Source of the DNA: Mesobacillus maritimus
GTDB taxonomy: Bacteria > Bacillota > Bacilli > Bacillales > Cytobacillaceae
Length of the DNA: 64,000 bases
NCBI RefSeq assembly: GCF_019749255.1
Contig: NZ_JACWFH010000033.1
Location: 29,129 to 93,128 of the forward strand
Direction of reading: 5' to 3'
Each line of letters begins with the position of its first letter. The first letter of the stretch is position 1. The translations under genes were made by a program, and so were the position numbers. Below, in pieces: positions 16,826 to 24,948 of this stretch. The notes under the pieces were generated by a model. That model did no database searches. It was not told the origin of the DNA and saw only the letters and a list, made by a program, of their open reading frames with translations.

Positions 16826-17587
16826 ATGAAACTTTCAGGGAATACAGTACTGATCACCGGCGGGGCAGCAGGAATCGGGTTTGCTTTTGCACAGCGATTC
16901 TTAAAAGCAGGAAATAAGGTGATTGTTTGCGGCAGATGCGAAGAAAAACTCCAGGAAGCACAGGAGAAAAATCCAGAACTCATTACTCGTGTTTGTGATG
17001 TTACCAAAGAAACGGAGCGAATTGCTTTATTTGACTGGGTTACGAGAGAGTACCCCGATGTGAACGTGCTTGTAAACAATGCAGGCATTCAGCAGCGGTA
17101 CCATGTCCTTAAAACAAACGTGAAAGATGACTGGCGCTATTACAGTCAAGAAATTGCCTCCAACATCGAGGCGCCTTTTCATTTTGCTATGCTATTTGCG
17201 CAGCACTTTGCCAAAAAGGAGTATGCAGCAATCCTAAATGTATCATCAGGTTTAGCTTTTACTCCAATGGCGATTGCCCCGATTTACTCTGCTACAAAAG
17301 CAGCGGTTCATTCTTTTACGATGAGCTTACGGCATCAGCTTGAAGAAACGGACATCGAGGTAATAGAAATTGCACCACCAGCAGTTAACACCGATTTAGG
17401 CGGAGTGGGGCTACATACCTTTGGCACCCCTGTAGATGAATTTGCTGATGCAATCTTTACAGGCCTCAAAGCAGGTGAAACCGAAATTGGTTACGCACGT
17501 GCCGCAAAGGCGATGAGGATGTCCCGTGAAGAAATTGATGAGTCCGTAAAAACGATGTACGACAATATGAAAAACACCATTCAGTAA
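16826..17587 (+). CDS. DltE-like short-chain dehydrogenase/reductase
   Basis: 253 residues. Cofactor motif TGGAAGIG (11-18), NNAG (84-87) and the catalytic Ser140/141, Tyr154 and Lys158 of YSATK are all present, so the enzyme should be active. Sequence blocks such as NNAGIQQRY and PPAVNTDLGGVGLHTFG are those of DltE-type SDRs from Bacillus. There is no dltABCD operon next to it, so any link with teichoic-acid alanylation is unsupported here. Ribosome binding site GGAGGGA. Single gene followed by a dispersed repeat. Confidence 0.82.
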   Translation: MKLSGNTVLITGGAAGIGFAFAQRFLKAGNKVIVCGRCEEKLQEAQEKNPELITRVCDVTKETERIALFDWVTREYPDVNVLVNNAGIQQRYHVLKTNVKDDWRYYSQEIASNIEAPFHFAMLFAQHFAKKEYAAILNVSSGLAFTPMAIAPIYSATKAAVHSFTMSLRHQLEETDIEVIEIAPPAVNTDLGGVGLHTFGTPVDEFADAIFTGLKAGETEIGYARAAKAMRMSREEIDESVKTMYDNMKNTIQ

Positions 17588-17633
17588 TGTCAAAATGTGA
17601 GCTAGTTTCGAAAGGGGACGTTTTCATCCTGAA

Positions 17634-17720
17634 GGGACAAAGGGAAAGGGACACGGGGACAGGCACCATGTCCCAAGGAGCTTACTGGTGCTTCGGGAAA
17701 GGTGCCTGTTCTCATGTACC
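17634..17720 (+). repeat. Dispersed palindromic repeat
   Basis: A compound left part GGGACAAAGGGAAAGGGACA then CGGGGACAGGCACCATGTCCC (17634-17674), followed by a right arm of the form GGTGCCTGTTCTCATGTACC (17701-17720). It lies between convergent genes. Confidence 0.75.
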
Positions 17721-17737
17721 ACCCACCCTACTACTTG

Positions 17738-18358
17738 TTAGTTGTTCTGGCCAAGCCTTCCAAGGGCGCCGTCTTCAACAATGATATCCTGCAAATCATA
17801 AACAGAAAGAGGGAACATTGGAAATCCAAAAACATAGGGAGTAAGCTCATATAGCTGAAAATAAATGACGAGTGTCTTGTCGGCGATGTAGAAATTTTGG
17901 TCAGGTTGTATGGTTGTGAACTCTTCTAGGAGTGGAATGTCTCGTTCTGCAATTTGGGCTAGGATTAAACCGGAGATTCTATTGATGTAATCACTATCAG
18001 GTTTAAATAAATCTTTTAACTGCAAGAGTTTGCCTTGTTTTAAATCAAAGCTTAACGATTTGATATAGGTCATCCCGTGGGCAGCTTGGTAGTAGTACGT
18101 ATAATTAGAAAACGCAAGACTTAGGACATCTCGCTGATTATTCTTCACTTCGTAGGTTCCCAGCATTTCGACCACGGTTGAAGGAGATTGATTGACTTGT
18201 AGATTGATGAGTTCTTGAGTTTGATTGACAATGGAAGTATTGATGAGATGTTCCAATGCTGTGTTCTGCATTTTTACTACTCTTGGGTAAAAAACCTGTA
18301 GATCAGGGCCGTTACTGACGTTCATCGTTTTCATAAGGACAGGCAAGGTGACTGGCAT
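17738..18358 (-). CDS. DUF4163/DUF3298-like (RsiV/PdaC N-domain type) protein
   Basis: About 206 residues from the ATG at 18358 (MPVTLPVLMKTM), chosen because AAGGTGG lies 7 bases upstream; an open GTG at 18415 has no ribosome binding site. The pattern FYPRVVKMQNTALEHLINTSIVNQTQELI, a YYYQAAHGMTYIKSLSFDLKQGKLLQLKDLF middle and a C-terminal beta-rich part matches the DUF4163 plus DUF3298 pair found in RsiV anti-sigma factors and PdaC. No signal peptide or membrane segment is seen, so it is probably cytosolic, unusual for these domains. Function unknown. Confidence 0.65.
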   Translation of the reverse strand: MPVTLPVLMKTMNVSNGPDLQVFYPRVVKMQNTALEHLINTSIVNQTQELINLQVNQSPSTVVEMLGTYEVKNNQRDVLSLAFSNYTYYYQAAHGMTYIKSLSFDLKQGKLLQLKDLFKPDSDYINRISGLILAQIAERDIPLLEEFTTIQPDQNFYIADKTLVIYFQLYELTPYVFGFPMFPLSVYDLQDIIVEDGALGRLGQNN

Positions 18359-18555
18359 TGTCATACCACCTTTTTCATCCATGGTATTCAAGTGTATCTT
18401 AGGGGTGCTTGACACTGTTCCATTCGAGGTGAATATGCAGGGGATAGGACGAACTTTTCTCAGCCTGGGATGAAGAATTTGAAATTTAGTATCGACCTAG
18501 TGCTTATAAACGTTGATGTAGCAAGGCGAAACTAATCAAACGTTTGATTAGGATA

Positions 18556-18582
18556 GGACAAAGGAGCAGGAACTCTGCCCCA
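18556..18582 (+). repeat. Dispersed palindromic repeat, degenerate left arm
   Basis: GGACAAAGGAGCAGGAACTC then TGCCCC resembles a decayed GGGACAAGGGGACAGGCACC arm. Identification is by resemblance only. Confidence 0.35.
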
Positions 18583-18601
18583 AGAGCAAACAATCTTAAA
18601 C

Positions 18602-19327
18602 CTAAGAATGAAGCTTTGTCCGACTCATTTTTTCTACCCATTGTGGACCTTCGGTATTTGGGTTGGTCAATGGAAATTCAATAGCGGTGTAGGTAGGGAA
18701 AGGGATGCTAAAGTGTTTATTCAGAACAGGGAGGCTTACCCAGCCTTCTTTTGTTTTTTGGACTGATTTTAAGTGGAGGTATTCGATCCATGGGTTTAAA
18801 CGATTGTAGGCTTCCTGCCAGTCTTCTTCATTTACTGTCCAGTTGCCAACATCAAACGTCATGCGGACTGACGTTTCCCTTACCCATTGAAAAAAGGAAA
18901 GCATGGGCTGTAAAGTTCCCCCATAAGTGGATTGGTCATTTTCGATTAAAAGTTTCATTCCTTTAGGGAGATTCGTAGCCAGCCAAGCTTGAAATCTATC
19001 GACGTTGGCGTGGTCTGCATGAAACCTTCCGAGAGAAAACTTAATATGGGTCGCTTGCAATAACTCGGCTTCCTTCATGGAGGTTACTGCGACTGGATTG
19101 ATCGTATGTGAGTCTAGAAATAACTCAGTCGGCACAGAATAAACGACTGTCTCTAAACCTGAAGCTTTAATAGAAGCTTTAAACCTCTCCAACTCTGTTG
19201 AGATATCCTTTAAGCGTTCTCGACGGACTTCGATTCCATCCGCACCGTATTCTTTTATTCTTGTCACTTGTTGTTCGAGTGAAAGAGATTCTTTAAAGAT
19301 AAGTGTAGGTAAGATAATCTTTGTCAT
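18602..19327 (-). CDS. Sugar-phosphate isomerase/epimerase-like TIM barrel (AP endonuclease 2 fold)
   Basis: 241 residues. The pattern IKEYGADGIEVRRE, KEAELLQATHIKFSLG, GMKLLIENDQSTYGG (metal-ligand Glu) and MTFDVGNWTVNEEDW (Asp ligand) with LHLKSVQ is that of the xylose-isomerase-like/IolE family, which isomerise or epimerise keto-sugars with a divalent metal. Start ATG with GAGGAGG upstream. It is divergent from the LacI regulator and its promoter carries the same CTACTAAACCGG operator, so it belongs to the same regulon as the hxlB-TRAP-rpiA-kinase-hxlA genes. Confidence 0.78.
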   Translation of the reverse strand: MTKIILPTLIFKESLSLEQQVTRIKEYGADGIEVRRERLKDISTELERFKASIKASGLETVVYSVPTELFLDSHTINPVAVTSMKEAELLQATHIKFSLGRFHADHANVDRFQAWLATNLPKGMKLLIENDQSTYGGTLQPMLSFFQWVRETSVRMTFDVGNWTVNEEDWQEAYNRLNPWIEYLHLKSVQKTKEGWVSLPVLNKHFSIPFPTYTAIEFPLTNPNTEGPQWVEKMSRTKLHS

Positions 19328-19345
19328 TTTTAAGCCTCCTCGGTG

Positions 19346-19365
19346 CTACTAAACCGGTTTAGTAG
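19346..19365. promoter_or_regulatory. LacI-family operator, isomerase side
   Basis: CTACTAAACC and GGTTTAGTAG form a perfect 20-bp palindrome immediately downstream of the minus-strand -10 box (TAGAAT), a position that blocks transcription of the isomerase gene. The central CCGG and overall pattern are typical of LacI-family operators. Confidence 0.8.
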
Positions 19366-19366
19366 A

Positions 19367-19397
19367 AATTCTAACACTTATGGAAATCGTTTACAAG
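19367..19397 (-). promoter_or_regulatory. Promoter of the isomerase gene with overlapping cre site
   Basis: On the minus strand, TTGTAA, 17 bases, then TAGAAT. The sequence TTGTAAACGATTTCC overlapping the -35 box matches 14 of 15 cre positions, suggesting CcpA repression besides the LacI-type repressor. Confidence 0.65.
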
Positions 19398-19435
19398 ATT
19401 CAACATTTTTTTGTGGGACATTCGAAAGAAAGGGG

Positions 19436-19464
19436 TTGTAAACCGCTTACATTTAGTCTATACT
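19436..19464 (+). promoter_or_regulatory. Promoter of the LacI-regulator operon
   Basis: TTGTAA (19436-19441), 17 bases, TATACT (19459-19464). The operators at 19468-19509 begin directly after the -10 box. Confidence 0.75.
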
Positions 19465-19467
19465 TTC

Positions 19468-19509
19468 ACTAAACCGGTTTGCTAAACCGATTTAGTAAAA
19501 CGATTTAGG
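19468..19509. promoter_or_regulatory. Tandem LacI-family operators before the regulator gene
   Basis: ACTAAACCGGTTTGCT, then CTAAACCGATTTAG (19482-19495), then a half site AAACGATTTAGG. These share the CTAAACCGGTTTAG pattern of the divergent site and lie between the -10 box and the regulator start, so autoregulation is likely. Confidence 0.75.
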
Positions 19510-19519
19510 AGTAAAAGAG

Positions 19520-20524
19520 ATGAAAAAGGTTACCATTGCAGATGTTGCTCAACATGCAGGTGTTTCAAAAAGCACTGTATCCCAATATTTAAACCAGCGC
19601 TTCGATTATATGGGCGAGCAAACGAAAGCTCGTATTGAAGAGGCAATTGCAGCACTAGAATACAGCCCTAATATTGTTGCCAGAAGCTTAAAACAAAAGT
19701 CTACTACTACCATCGGCGTCATCGTGGCAAACATTTTGCATGTGTTTTCCACGCATGTGATTCGAGCCATTGAGGACGTTTGTAATGAACATAATTTTCA
19801 CGTGATCATCTGCAATGCTGATGATCAACCAGAAAAAGAGAAAAAATATATTGAGATGTTAAGAGCCAAACAAGTCGATGGAATTATCGCCGTTCCAACT
19901 GGAGGAAATGTGGCGTTATACCAGGACCTTGTGAAAAAGAACTTTCCAATTGTTTTTATGGATCGTTTAATCCATGGTGTCGAGATTGATACGGTTTTAC
20001 TAGATAACGAGAAGGCTTCTTTTTTAGCGGTTGAAGCTTTAGTCAAGCAGGGGTATTCACAAATTGCGATGATTTCGCCGTTTCTTGACCCAAATATAAC
20101 ACCACGTGAAGAAAGGATTAATGGATATAAAAAAGCATTAGAACAACACCAAATTCCGCTTGAAGAACGTTATATCGTTCCTAGTGCAATTTCCGAAATG
20201 CAGGAGTCCATTGGTCGAATGATGCAGCTACCTAACCCACCAAATGCGATTATTGCTGTGAATGATCGGGTGTTAAAGCAGGTATTAACCTATGTAAAAA
20301 ACCAGCAAATGCGAATTCCTGAAGAAATCGCGGTGATTGGAATTGATGATGTTCCTTATGCTGACATATTCAGTCCCTCATTAACAACCGTTGCCCAACC
20401 TGCTTTCAAAATGGGGGAAAAGGCAGCAAACCTTTTATTCGAAAAAATGCAAAACAAGGAACGTTCGAATCAAGCCCAAATTTACCGATTTGAACCAGAA
20501 TTAATTGCACGAGAATCTTGTTAA
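19520..20524 (+). CDS. LacI-family transcriptional regulator (KdgR-like)
   Basis: 334 residues. N-terminal helix-turn-helix TIADVAQHAGVSKSTVSQYLNQRFDYMGEQT (residues 4-35) and hinge helix SPNIVARSLKQKST are followed by a periplasmic-binding-protein-like sensor domain (TIGVIVANILHVF..., IPEEIAVIGIDDVPYADIFSPSLTTVAQP). Sequence type resembles B. subtilis KdgR. It should repress the divergent isomerase gene and its own operon by binding the CTAAACCGGTTTAG sites. The inducer is presumably an intermediate of the sugar or sugar-acid route encoded downstream. Confidence 0.88.
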   Translation: MKKVTIADVAQHAGVSKSTVSQYLNQRFDYMGEQTKARIEEAIAALEYSPNIVARSLKQKSTTTIGVIVANILHVFSTHVIRAIEDVCNEHNFHVIICNADDQPEKEKKYIEMLRAKQVDGIIAVPTGGNVALYQDLVKKNFPIVFMDRLIHGVEIDTVLLDNEKASFLAVEALVKQGYSQIAMISPFLDPNITPREERINGYKKALEQHQIPLEERYIVPSAISEMQESIGRMMQLPNPPNAIIAVNDRVLKQVLTYVKNQQMRIPEEIAVIGIDDVPYADIFSPSLTTVAQPAFKMGEKAANLLFEKMQNKERSNQAQIYRFEPELIARESC

Positions 20525-20542
20525 CTAGAAAGGTGATCAAAG

Positions 20543-21100
20543 ATGAAAAAGATTATTGAAACCGTTGCCAGTGAAATTTCTGGTGTATTAGGTCAAATAG
20601 ATGAAAACGAAGCAGCTCAATTAGGAAATGAACTGGAAAATGCCAAGCGGATTTTTATTGCAGGTACAGGGCGTTCCGGCTTGGTAGGAAAAGTATTTGC
20701 GATGCGACTTATGCATAGTGGATATTCAGTTTATGTGGTCGGCGAAACGATTACACCAAGCATTGAAACAGGGGATCTTCTCCTTGCCATTTCAGGTTCA
20801 GGAAGTACAGGCTCACTTGTTCAATATGCGAAAACAGCAAAGAAAATTGACGCAAAAGTGGCTTTGGTTACGACCAATAAGGAATCTGTTATCGGGGAGC
20901 TTAGCGATTGTGTCATCACAATTCCAGCAGCAACCAAAAAGCGTCTTCCTTCAGAGCCAGACACGATTCAGCCGCTTGGAAGTCAGTTTGATCAGTCAGC
21001 ACATCTGCTTTTAGATGCCATTATTGTGTATCTTCAGCAGCTGCATCCAGAGGGGAAAAGTCATTCAAGCTTAAATCAAAAGCACGCAAACTTAGAATAG
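20543..21100 (+). CDS. hxlB: 6-phospho-3-hexuloisomerase-like SIS-domain protein
   Basis: 185 residues, a single SIS domain: FIAGTGRSGLVGKVFAMRL (about 38-56), LLLAISGSGSTGSLVQYAKTAKK and a C-terminal PLGSQFDQSAHLLLDAIIVYL, which is characteristic of 6-phospho-3-hexuloisomerase (PHI, HxlB/SgbU-like). PHI interconverts 3-hexulose-6-phosphate and fructose-6-phosphate. Its usual partner, a 3-hexulose-6-phosphate synthase-like gene, closes the same operon at 26030. AAGGTG precedes the ATG. Whether the pair detoxifies formaldehyde or belongs to a sugar catabolic route is open; the TRAP transporter and kinase favour the latter. Confidence 0.85.
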   Translation: MKKIIETVASEISGVLGQIDENEAAQLGNELENAKRIFIAGTGRSGLVGKVFAMRLMHSGYSVYVVGETITPSIETGDLLLAISGSGSTGSLVQYAKTAKKIDAKVALVTTNKESVIGELSDCVITIPAATKKRLPSEPDTIQPLGSQFDQSAHLLLDAIIVYLQQLHPEGKSHSSLNQKHANLE

Positions 21101-21177
21101 GGGAATAGGGCTTTCTGGAGAGAAATGGATCTTTCGGAAAGCCTACTAAGTTATTCATCATAAGGGGGAAAGGGAAG

Positions 21178-22191
21178 ATGGGAAAAAAATTTCTATTACT
21201 CGTGGTTCTTGCTATAGGATTTTTAGCGGGTTGTAATAGTACGACAGTAGACGGGGATGGAGACGGAAAAATTAAGATTATCGCCGCACACAATCAAACT
21301 TCTCCAGAAAATCCTTATCAAACAGGAATGTTGAAGTTTAAAGAAGTAGCTGAACGTGAATCAAATGGAAATATTGAAGTAGAAGTCCATGCAGGAACCA
21401 TTGGTACAGAAGAATCGCAGTTAGTTGAAAAACTTCAGCTTGGTGCGGCAGATGTGGTACTTGTTTCACCAGGTTTTATGACTCAAACAGGGATTCGAGA
21501 AGTGGATTTATTTTCGGCACCTTATTTATTTACCAGCTATGATCATTGGTTAAGTGTAGTGGATGGTGAAGTGGGGAAAGAGATGGGAAACATCATTAAT
21601 GAAAAATCCAATAATTCTTTTAAACTATTAGGCTATTGGTCTGCTGGTGTTCGCCATTACTATGGAAAGAAACCGCTTAACTCTGTAGAAGACTTAAAAG
21701 GTGTTTCCTTAAGAACGCAAACGTCTGGTGTTGTCTCAGACTTCTGGGAAGCAACAGGAGCCATTCCATCAGGAATCTCTTGGGGAGAGCTTTATCAAGG
21801 TTTACAGCAAGATGTTGTTGACTCTTCTGAAAACGCTTACCCATTCTTTGTACAACAATCCCATCACACAACACCAAATGGGAAGTATATCACCGAAACC
21901 GGACATGATTATACAACGAGGTTTTTATTAATCAATGGGGAAAAATTTGACCAATATACGAAAGAACAACAAGAGGTTATTTTAAAAGCGGCAGAAGAAT
22001 CGGTTAAGGCAGAACGTGATGCAACAAATGCACAAGATGTTGAATATAAGGAAAAGGCCATTTCAGAAGGCGCTACTATCAATGAAATTGATACAGAACC
22101 ATTCATTGAGATTGCTAGACCTATTTTAAAAGATTTAGCAAAAGAAATTGAAGTAGAAGAATTACTACAGAAGATTATCGGGTTGGAGTAA
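21178..22191 (+). CDS. TRAP transporter substrate-binding lipoprotein (DctP)
   Basis: 337 residues with signal peptide and lipobox LAGC (Cys19). The DctP fold is shown by KIIAAHNQTSPENPYQTGMLKFKEVAE, LQLGAADVVLVSPGFMTQTG, LKGVSLRTQTSGVVSDFWEATGAIPSGISWGELYQGLQQDVVDSSENA. The Arg in SLRTQ is the usual carboxylate-binding residue, consistent with a sugar-acid substrate. First gene of a DctPQM set; AAGGGGG ribosome binding site upstream. Confidence 0.9.
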   Translation: MGKKFLLLVVLAIGFLAGCNSTTVDGDGDGKIKIIAAHNQTSPENPYQTGMLKFKEVAERESNGNIEVEVHAGTIGTEESQLVEKLQLGAADVVLVSPGFMTQTGIREVDLFSAPYLFTSYDHWLSVVDGEVGKEMGNIINEKSNNSFKLLGYWSAGVRHYYGKKPLNSVEDLKGVSLRTQTSGVVSDFWEATGAIPSGISWGELYQGLQQDVVDSSENAYPFFVQQSHHTTPNGKYITETGHDYTTRFLLINGEKFDQYTKEQQEVILKAAEESVKAERDATNAQDVEYKEKAISEGATINEIDTEPFIEIARPILKDLAKEIEVEELLQKIIGLE

Positions 22192-22205
22192 CCTAGGGAG
22201 GCGTA

Positions 22206-22694
22206 ATGATGAAGCGTTTTGTGCAAGCACTTGAAAAAATACAAATCACCTTTGGAGTCATATTCTTAAGCGTTTTCTTTTTGGTGATTCTTTTGCAAAT
22301 TATTACAAGATATTTAGGAGTATCTGTGCTTTGGACGGAAGAGGTTGCAAACTATTCCTTTATCTGGGCAATGTTCATGGGAGCAGCTGTAATGGTGAAC
22401 CGTCGCGAACATTTTAACTTTGATTTCATCATCAGAAAATTAACGGGGAAGAAGAAAGTATCGCTTAACGTTTTTAATGACCTTGTTTTAATCGCATTTA
22501 ACGTTTGTATTTTCTTCCTTGGAATGATCGTTGTAAAAGAGTTTTGGAACTATACATGGGCAACCCTTCCTGAGATGAAAATGGGGTACATTTGGATTGC
22601 AATTCCGATTATGGCAGGAACGATGATTATTTACTCTGTTTCACATTTACTTGACCATATTCAATCACACAAAGCAAAGGGGGTTAATGGGTAA
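22206..22694 (+). CDS. TRAP transporter small permease (DctQ)
   Basis: 162 residues, four membrane helices, with the DctQ pattern VLLQIITRYLGVSVLWTEEVANYSFIWAMFMGAAVMVNRREHF. It is the small membrane subunit of the sodium-driven TRAP transporter, and its stop overlaps the DctM start by one base. The ORF opens with two adjacent ATG codons. Confidence 0.88.
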   Translation: MMKRFVQALEKIQITFGVIFLSVFFLVILLQIITRYLGVSVLWTEEVANYSFIWAMFMGAAVMVNRREHFNFDFIIRKLTGKKKVSLNVFNDLVLIAFNVCIFFLGMIVVKEFWNYTWATLPEMKMGYIWIAIPIMAGTMIIYSVSHLLDHIQSHKAKGVNG

Positions 22695-23980
22695 TGGGAT
22701 TTTTACTACTTGGATTATTCATCATTTTAATGCTAATCGGTGTTCCGATCGCTTTTGTCATCGGGATTGTCGCTTTACTTGGTATTTTTGGAATCCCTTA
22801 CACTCCTGAAGCGACCGTACCAATGAAAATGGTCAATGGACTTGATTCTTTCGTTCTATTAGCGGTACCATTATTTATTCTTGCAGCAAATTTAATGAAC
22901 TCTGGAAAAATTTCTGAAAAACTCATTAACCTGGCTCTCGCAGTTGTTGGCCCAATTCGTGGAGGGTTAGCACATGCGAATGTACTCGTATCGATGATGT
23001 TTGCCGGTGTATCAGGTGCAGCACAAGCAGATACTGCTGGAGTAGGGAAGATCCTTATTCCTAGTATGTTGAAACAAGGCTATGACAAAGAAACAGCGGT
23101 AGGAGTAACGGCTGCCTCTTCAACAGTAGGCGTCGTCATTCCTCCTAGTATTCCAATGATTATTTTTGCAGGCTTAACCAATGCCTCCATCGGGGCTTTA
23201 TTCCTCGGCGGCATTGTACCGGGAATCTTAATTGGTCTCGGCATGATGGTGTTTATTTATATCCTTGCTGTAAAAAAGAATTATCCTAGATCAAAACGGG
23301 TAGAAATGAAAAAGTTCGCTAAGTTGTTGCTAGAAGCCATTCCAGCCTTACTTACACCAATCATTATTATCGGTGGAATTATTACAGGCTTCTTTACAGC
23401 GACAGAGGCAGCAGCGGTAGCATCACTGTATACGTTAATTGTTTGTATGTTCTATTATAAAACTTTAAAATTGAAAGATTTGCCGAAAATTTTAATGGAT
23501 ACGTTAGCGTTAAGCTCCTTGTCTCTATTCGCCTTAGCATGTGCAAGTGCACTTGGGGAATTAATGAGTTATTACCAATTAGGAACCCTTGCACAAGAAT
23601 TCTTTACAAATAATGTCGGAACAGAATGGATGTTTATTATCATCGTTATCTTGTTCTTCCTCTTTATTGGAACGTTTATGGATGCCATTCCAGCGATGAT
23701 TTTATTCGTACCAGTGATTTTGCCAACTGCATTGGAGTTCGGAATTGACCCTGTTCATTTAGGATTGATTGTTGTGATCACTCTAGCCATTGGCTTGATT
23801 ACACCACCATATGGTCTCTGCCTATTGCTGGCAGCTAAAATTGGGGAAATGTCCATTGAACGCTCTTTTGTCGCGGTGATTCCGTATATTGCGATTGTGG
23901 TTATCGTGTTGTTATTTATCGCGTTCTTCCCAGACATTGCATTCTATATTCCAAAAGCCATTAATCCAGGATTGTTTTAG
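22694..23980 (+). CDS. TRAP transporter large permease (DctM)
   Basis: 428 residues, about 12 membrane helices, standard DctM length. Typical stretches are GLDSFVLLAVPLFILAANLMNSG, GVSGAAQADTAGVGKILIPSMLKQGYDKETAVGVTAASSTVGVVIPPSIPM and VITLAIGLITPPYGLCLLLAAKIG. It forms the ion-coupled translocation path with DctQ. The TAG stop is followed directly by a dispersed palindromic repeat that separates it from rpiA. Confidence 0.92.
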   Translation: MGFLLLGLFIILMLIGVPIAFVIGIVALLGIFGIPYTPEATVPMKMVNGLDSFVLLAVPLFILAANLMNSGKISEKLINLALAVVGPIRGGLAHANVLVSMMFAGVSGAAQADTAGVGKILIPSMLKQGYDKETAVGVTAASSTVGVVIPPSIPMIIFAGLTNASIGALFLGGIVPGILIGLGMMVFIYILAVKKNYPRSKRVEMKKFAKLLLEAIPALLTPIIIIGGIITGFFTATEAAAVASLYTLIVCMFYYKTLKLKDLPKILMDTLALSSLSLFALACASALGELMSYYQLGTLAQEFFTNNVGTEWMFIIIVILFFLFIGTFMDAIPAMILFVPVILPTALEFGIDPVHLGLIVVITLAIGLITPPYGLCLLLAAKIGEMSIERSFVAVIPYIAIVVIVLLFIAFFPDIAFYIPKAINPGLF

Positions 23981-23981
23981 T

Positions 23982-24118
23982 GGGACAGGGGGACAGGCAC
24001 CTTGTCCCAAGGGTTCCATGCGAATCGTCCACTTTATTGCAATAAAATGGATTTTAGTAGAAGGTTCATGTGATATCAAGGGCCGATATTTGGGACAGTG
24101 AACCTGTCCCTTTGTCTT
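23982..24118 (+). repeat. Dispersed palindromic repeat between dctM and rpiA
   Basis: Left arm 23982-24008 (GGGACAGGGGGACAGGCACC then TTGTCCC) and right arm 24092-24118 (GGGACAGTGAACCTGTCCCT then TTGTCTT). The right arm ends 14 bases before the rpiA start. One of three repeats placed at successive junctions of this operon. Confidence 0.88.
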
Positions 24119-24132
24119 AGGGGTGAAATAAA

Positions 24133-24807
24133 GTGAGTGATCAAGATAAAAGAGTTGCTGCTGAAGCAGCAGTAAAATACGTGAAAAATGGTATGACGCT
24201 AGGATTGGGATCTGGATCAACGGTTAACTGGATGCTTCAGTGCTTGAGTGAGCGGATAAACGAAGGGCTTCAGGTTCGGGGTATTCCTTCTTCAAAAAAG
24301 ACAGAAAAATTGGCTAGAGAACTAGGCATTCCGTTGGTTGACTTTTCAACCACTACCCATATTGATCTTGCGATTGATGGTGCCGATGAAATTGATGGTG
24401 CTTTAAACCTGGTAAAGGGTGGCGGCGGTTCATTGGTCAGAGAAAAAGTAGTTGATGCTTGTGCCGATGAACTAATCATCATTGCGGATTCATCGAAGGT
24501 CGTTTCGCAGTTAGGGACTTTTCCCTTACCCGTAGAAGTTCTACCTTTTGGGTATGAAGTAACGATGAAGAACATTGAAAGGCTGGGCGGGATCCCAGTT
24601 TTAAGAAGAAAAGACAAAGAAGTGTTTGTATCGGACAACGGAAATTATATTCTTGATTGTCAGTTCGGAAAGATTGAGGATGCTCTAGGTTTACATGGAA
24701 AATTGATTCAACTAGTTGGTGTTGTCGAAACCGGGATCTTCGCCGGGATGGTAGAGAAAGTGATTGTTGCACGAAACGGACAAATTGAATTGACCGAACG
24801 AGGGTAG
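24133..24807 (+). CDS. rpiA: Ribose-5-phosphate isomerase A
   Basis: 224 residues, the usual RpiA length. The phosphate-binding GLGSGSTVNWML (residues 21-32), the active-site DGADEID and KGGGGSLVREKVV, and C-terminal GLFAGM-like segment (GIFAGMVEKVIVA) are all present. It interconverts ribulose-5-phosphate and ribose-5-phosphate in the cytoplasm. Start is GTG with AGGGG upstream. Its presence here suggests the operon's aldolase/decarboxylase step yields ribulose-5-phosphate. Confidence 0.93.
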   Translation: MSDQDKRVAAEAAVKYVKNGMTLGLGSGSTVNWMLQCLSERINEGLQVRGIPSSKKTEKLARELGIPLVDFSTTTHIDLAIDGADEIDGALNLVKGGGGSLVREKVVDACADELIIIADSSKVVSQLGTFPLPVEVLPFGYEVTMKNIERLGGIPVLRRKDKEVFVSDNGNYILDCQFGKIEDALGLHGKLIQLVGVVETGIFAGMVEKVIVARNGQIELTERG

Positions 24808-24933
24808 GACAAGGGGACAGGCACCTTGTCCCAAAGATTCAACAATGAAAGAAATTGCAGACATACAAGGAATTGAAATATTAAGGGCAGGAGGCGATGC
24901 CTCCTTGGGACAGTGAACCTGTCCCTGTGTCCC
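24807..24933 (+). repeat. Dispersed palindromic repeat between rpiA and the kinase gene
   Basis: Left arm 24807-24832 has stem GGACAAGG/CCTTGTCC and begins at the G of the rpiA stop codon TAG. Right arm 24907-24933 is GGGACAGTGAACCTGTCCCT then GTGTCCC, 15 bases before the kinase start. Confidence 0.88.
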
Positions 24934-24948
24934 TGAGGGGGTTTTAGA

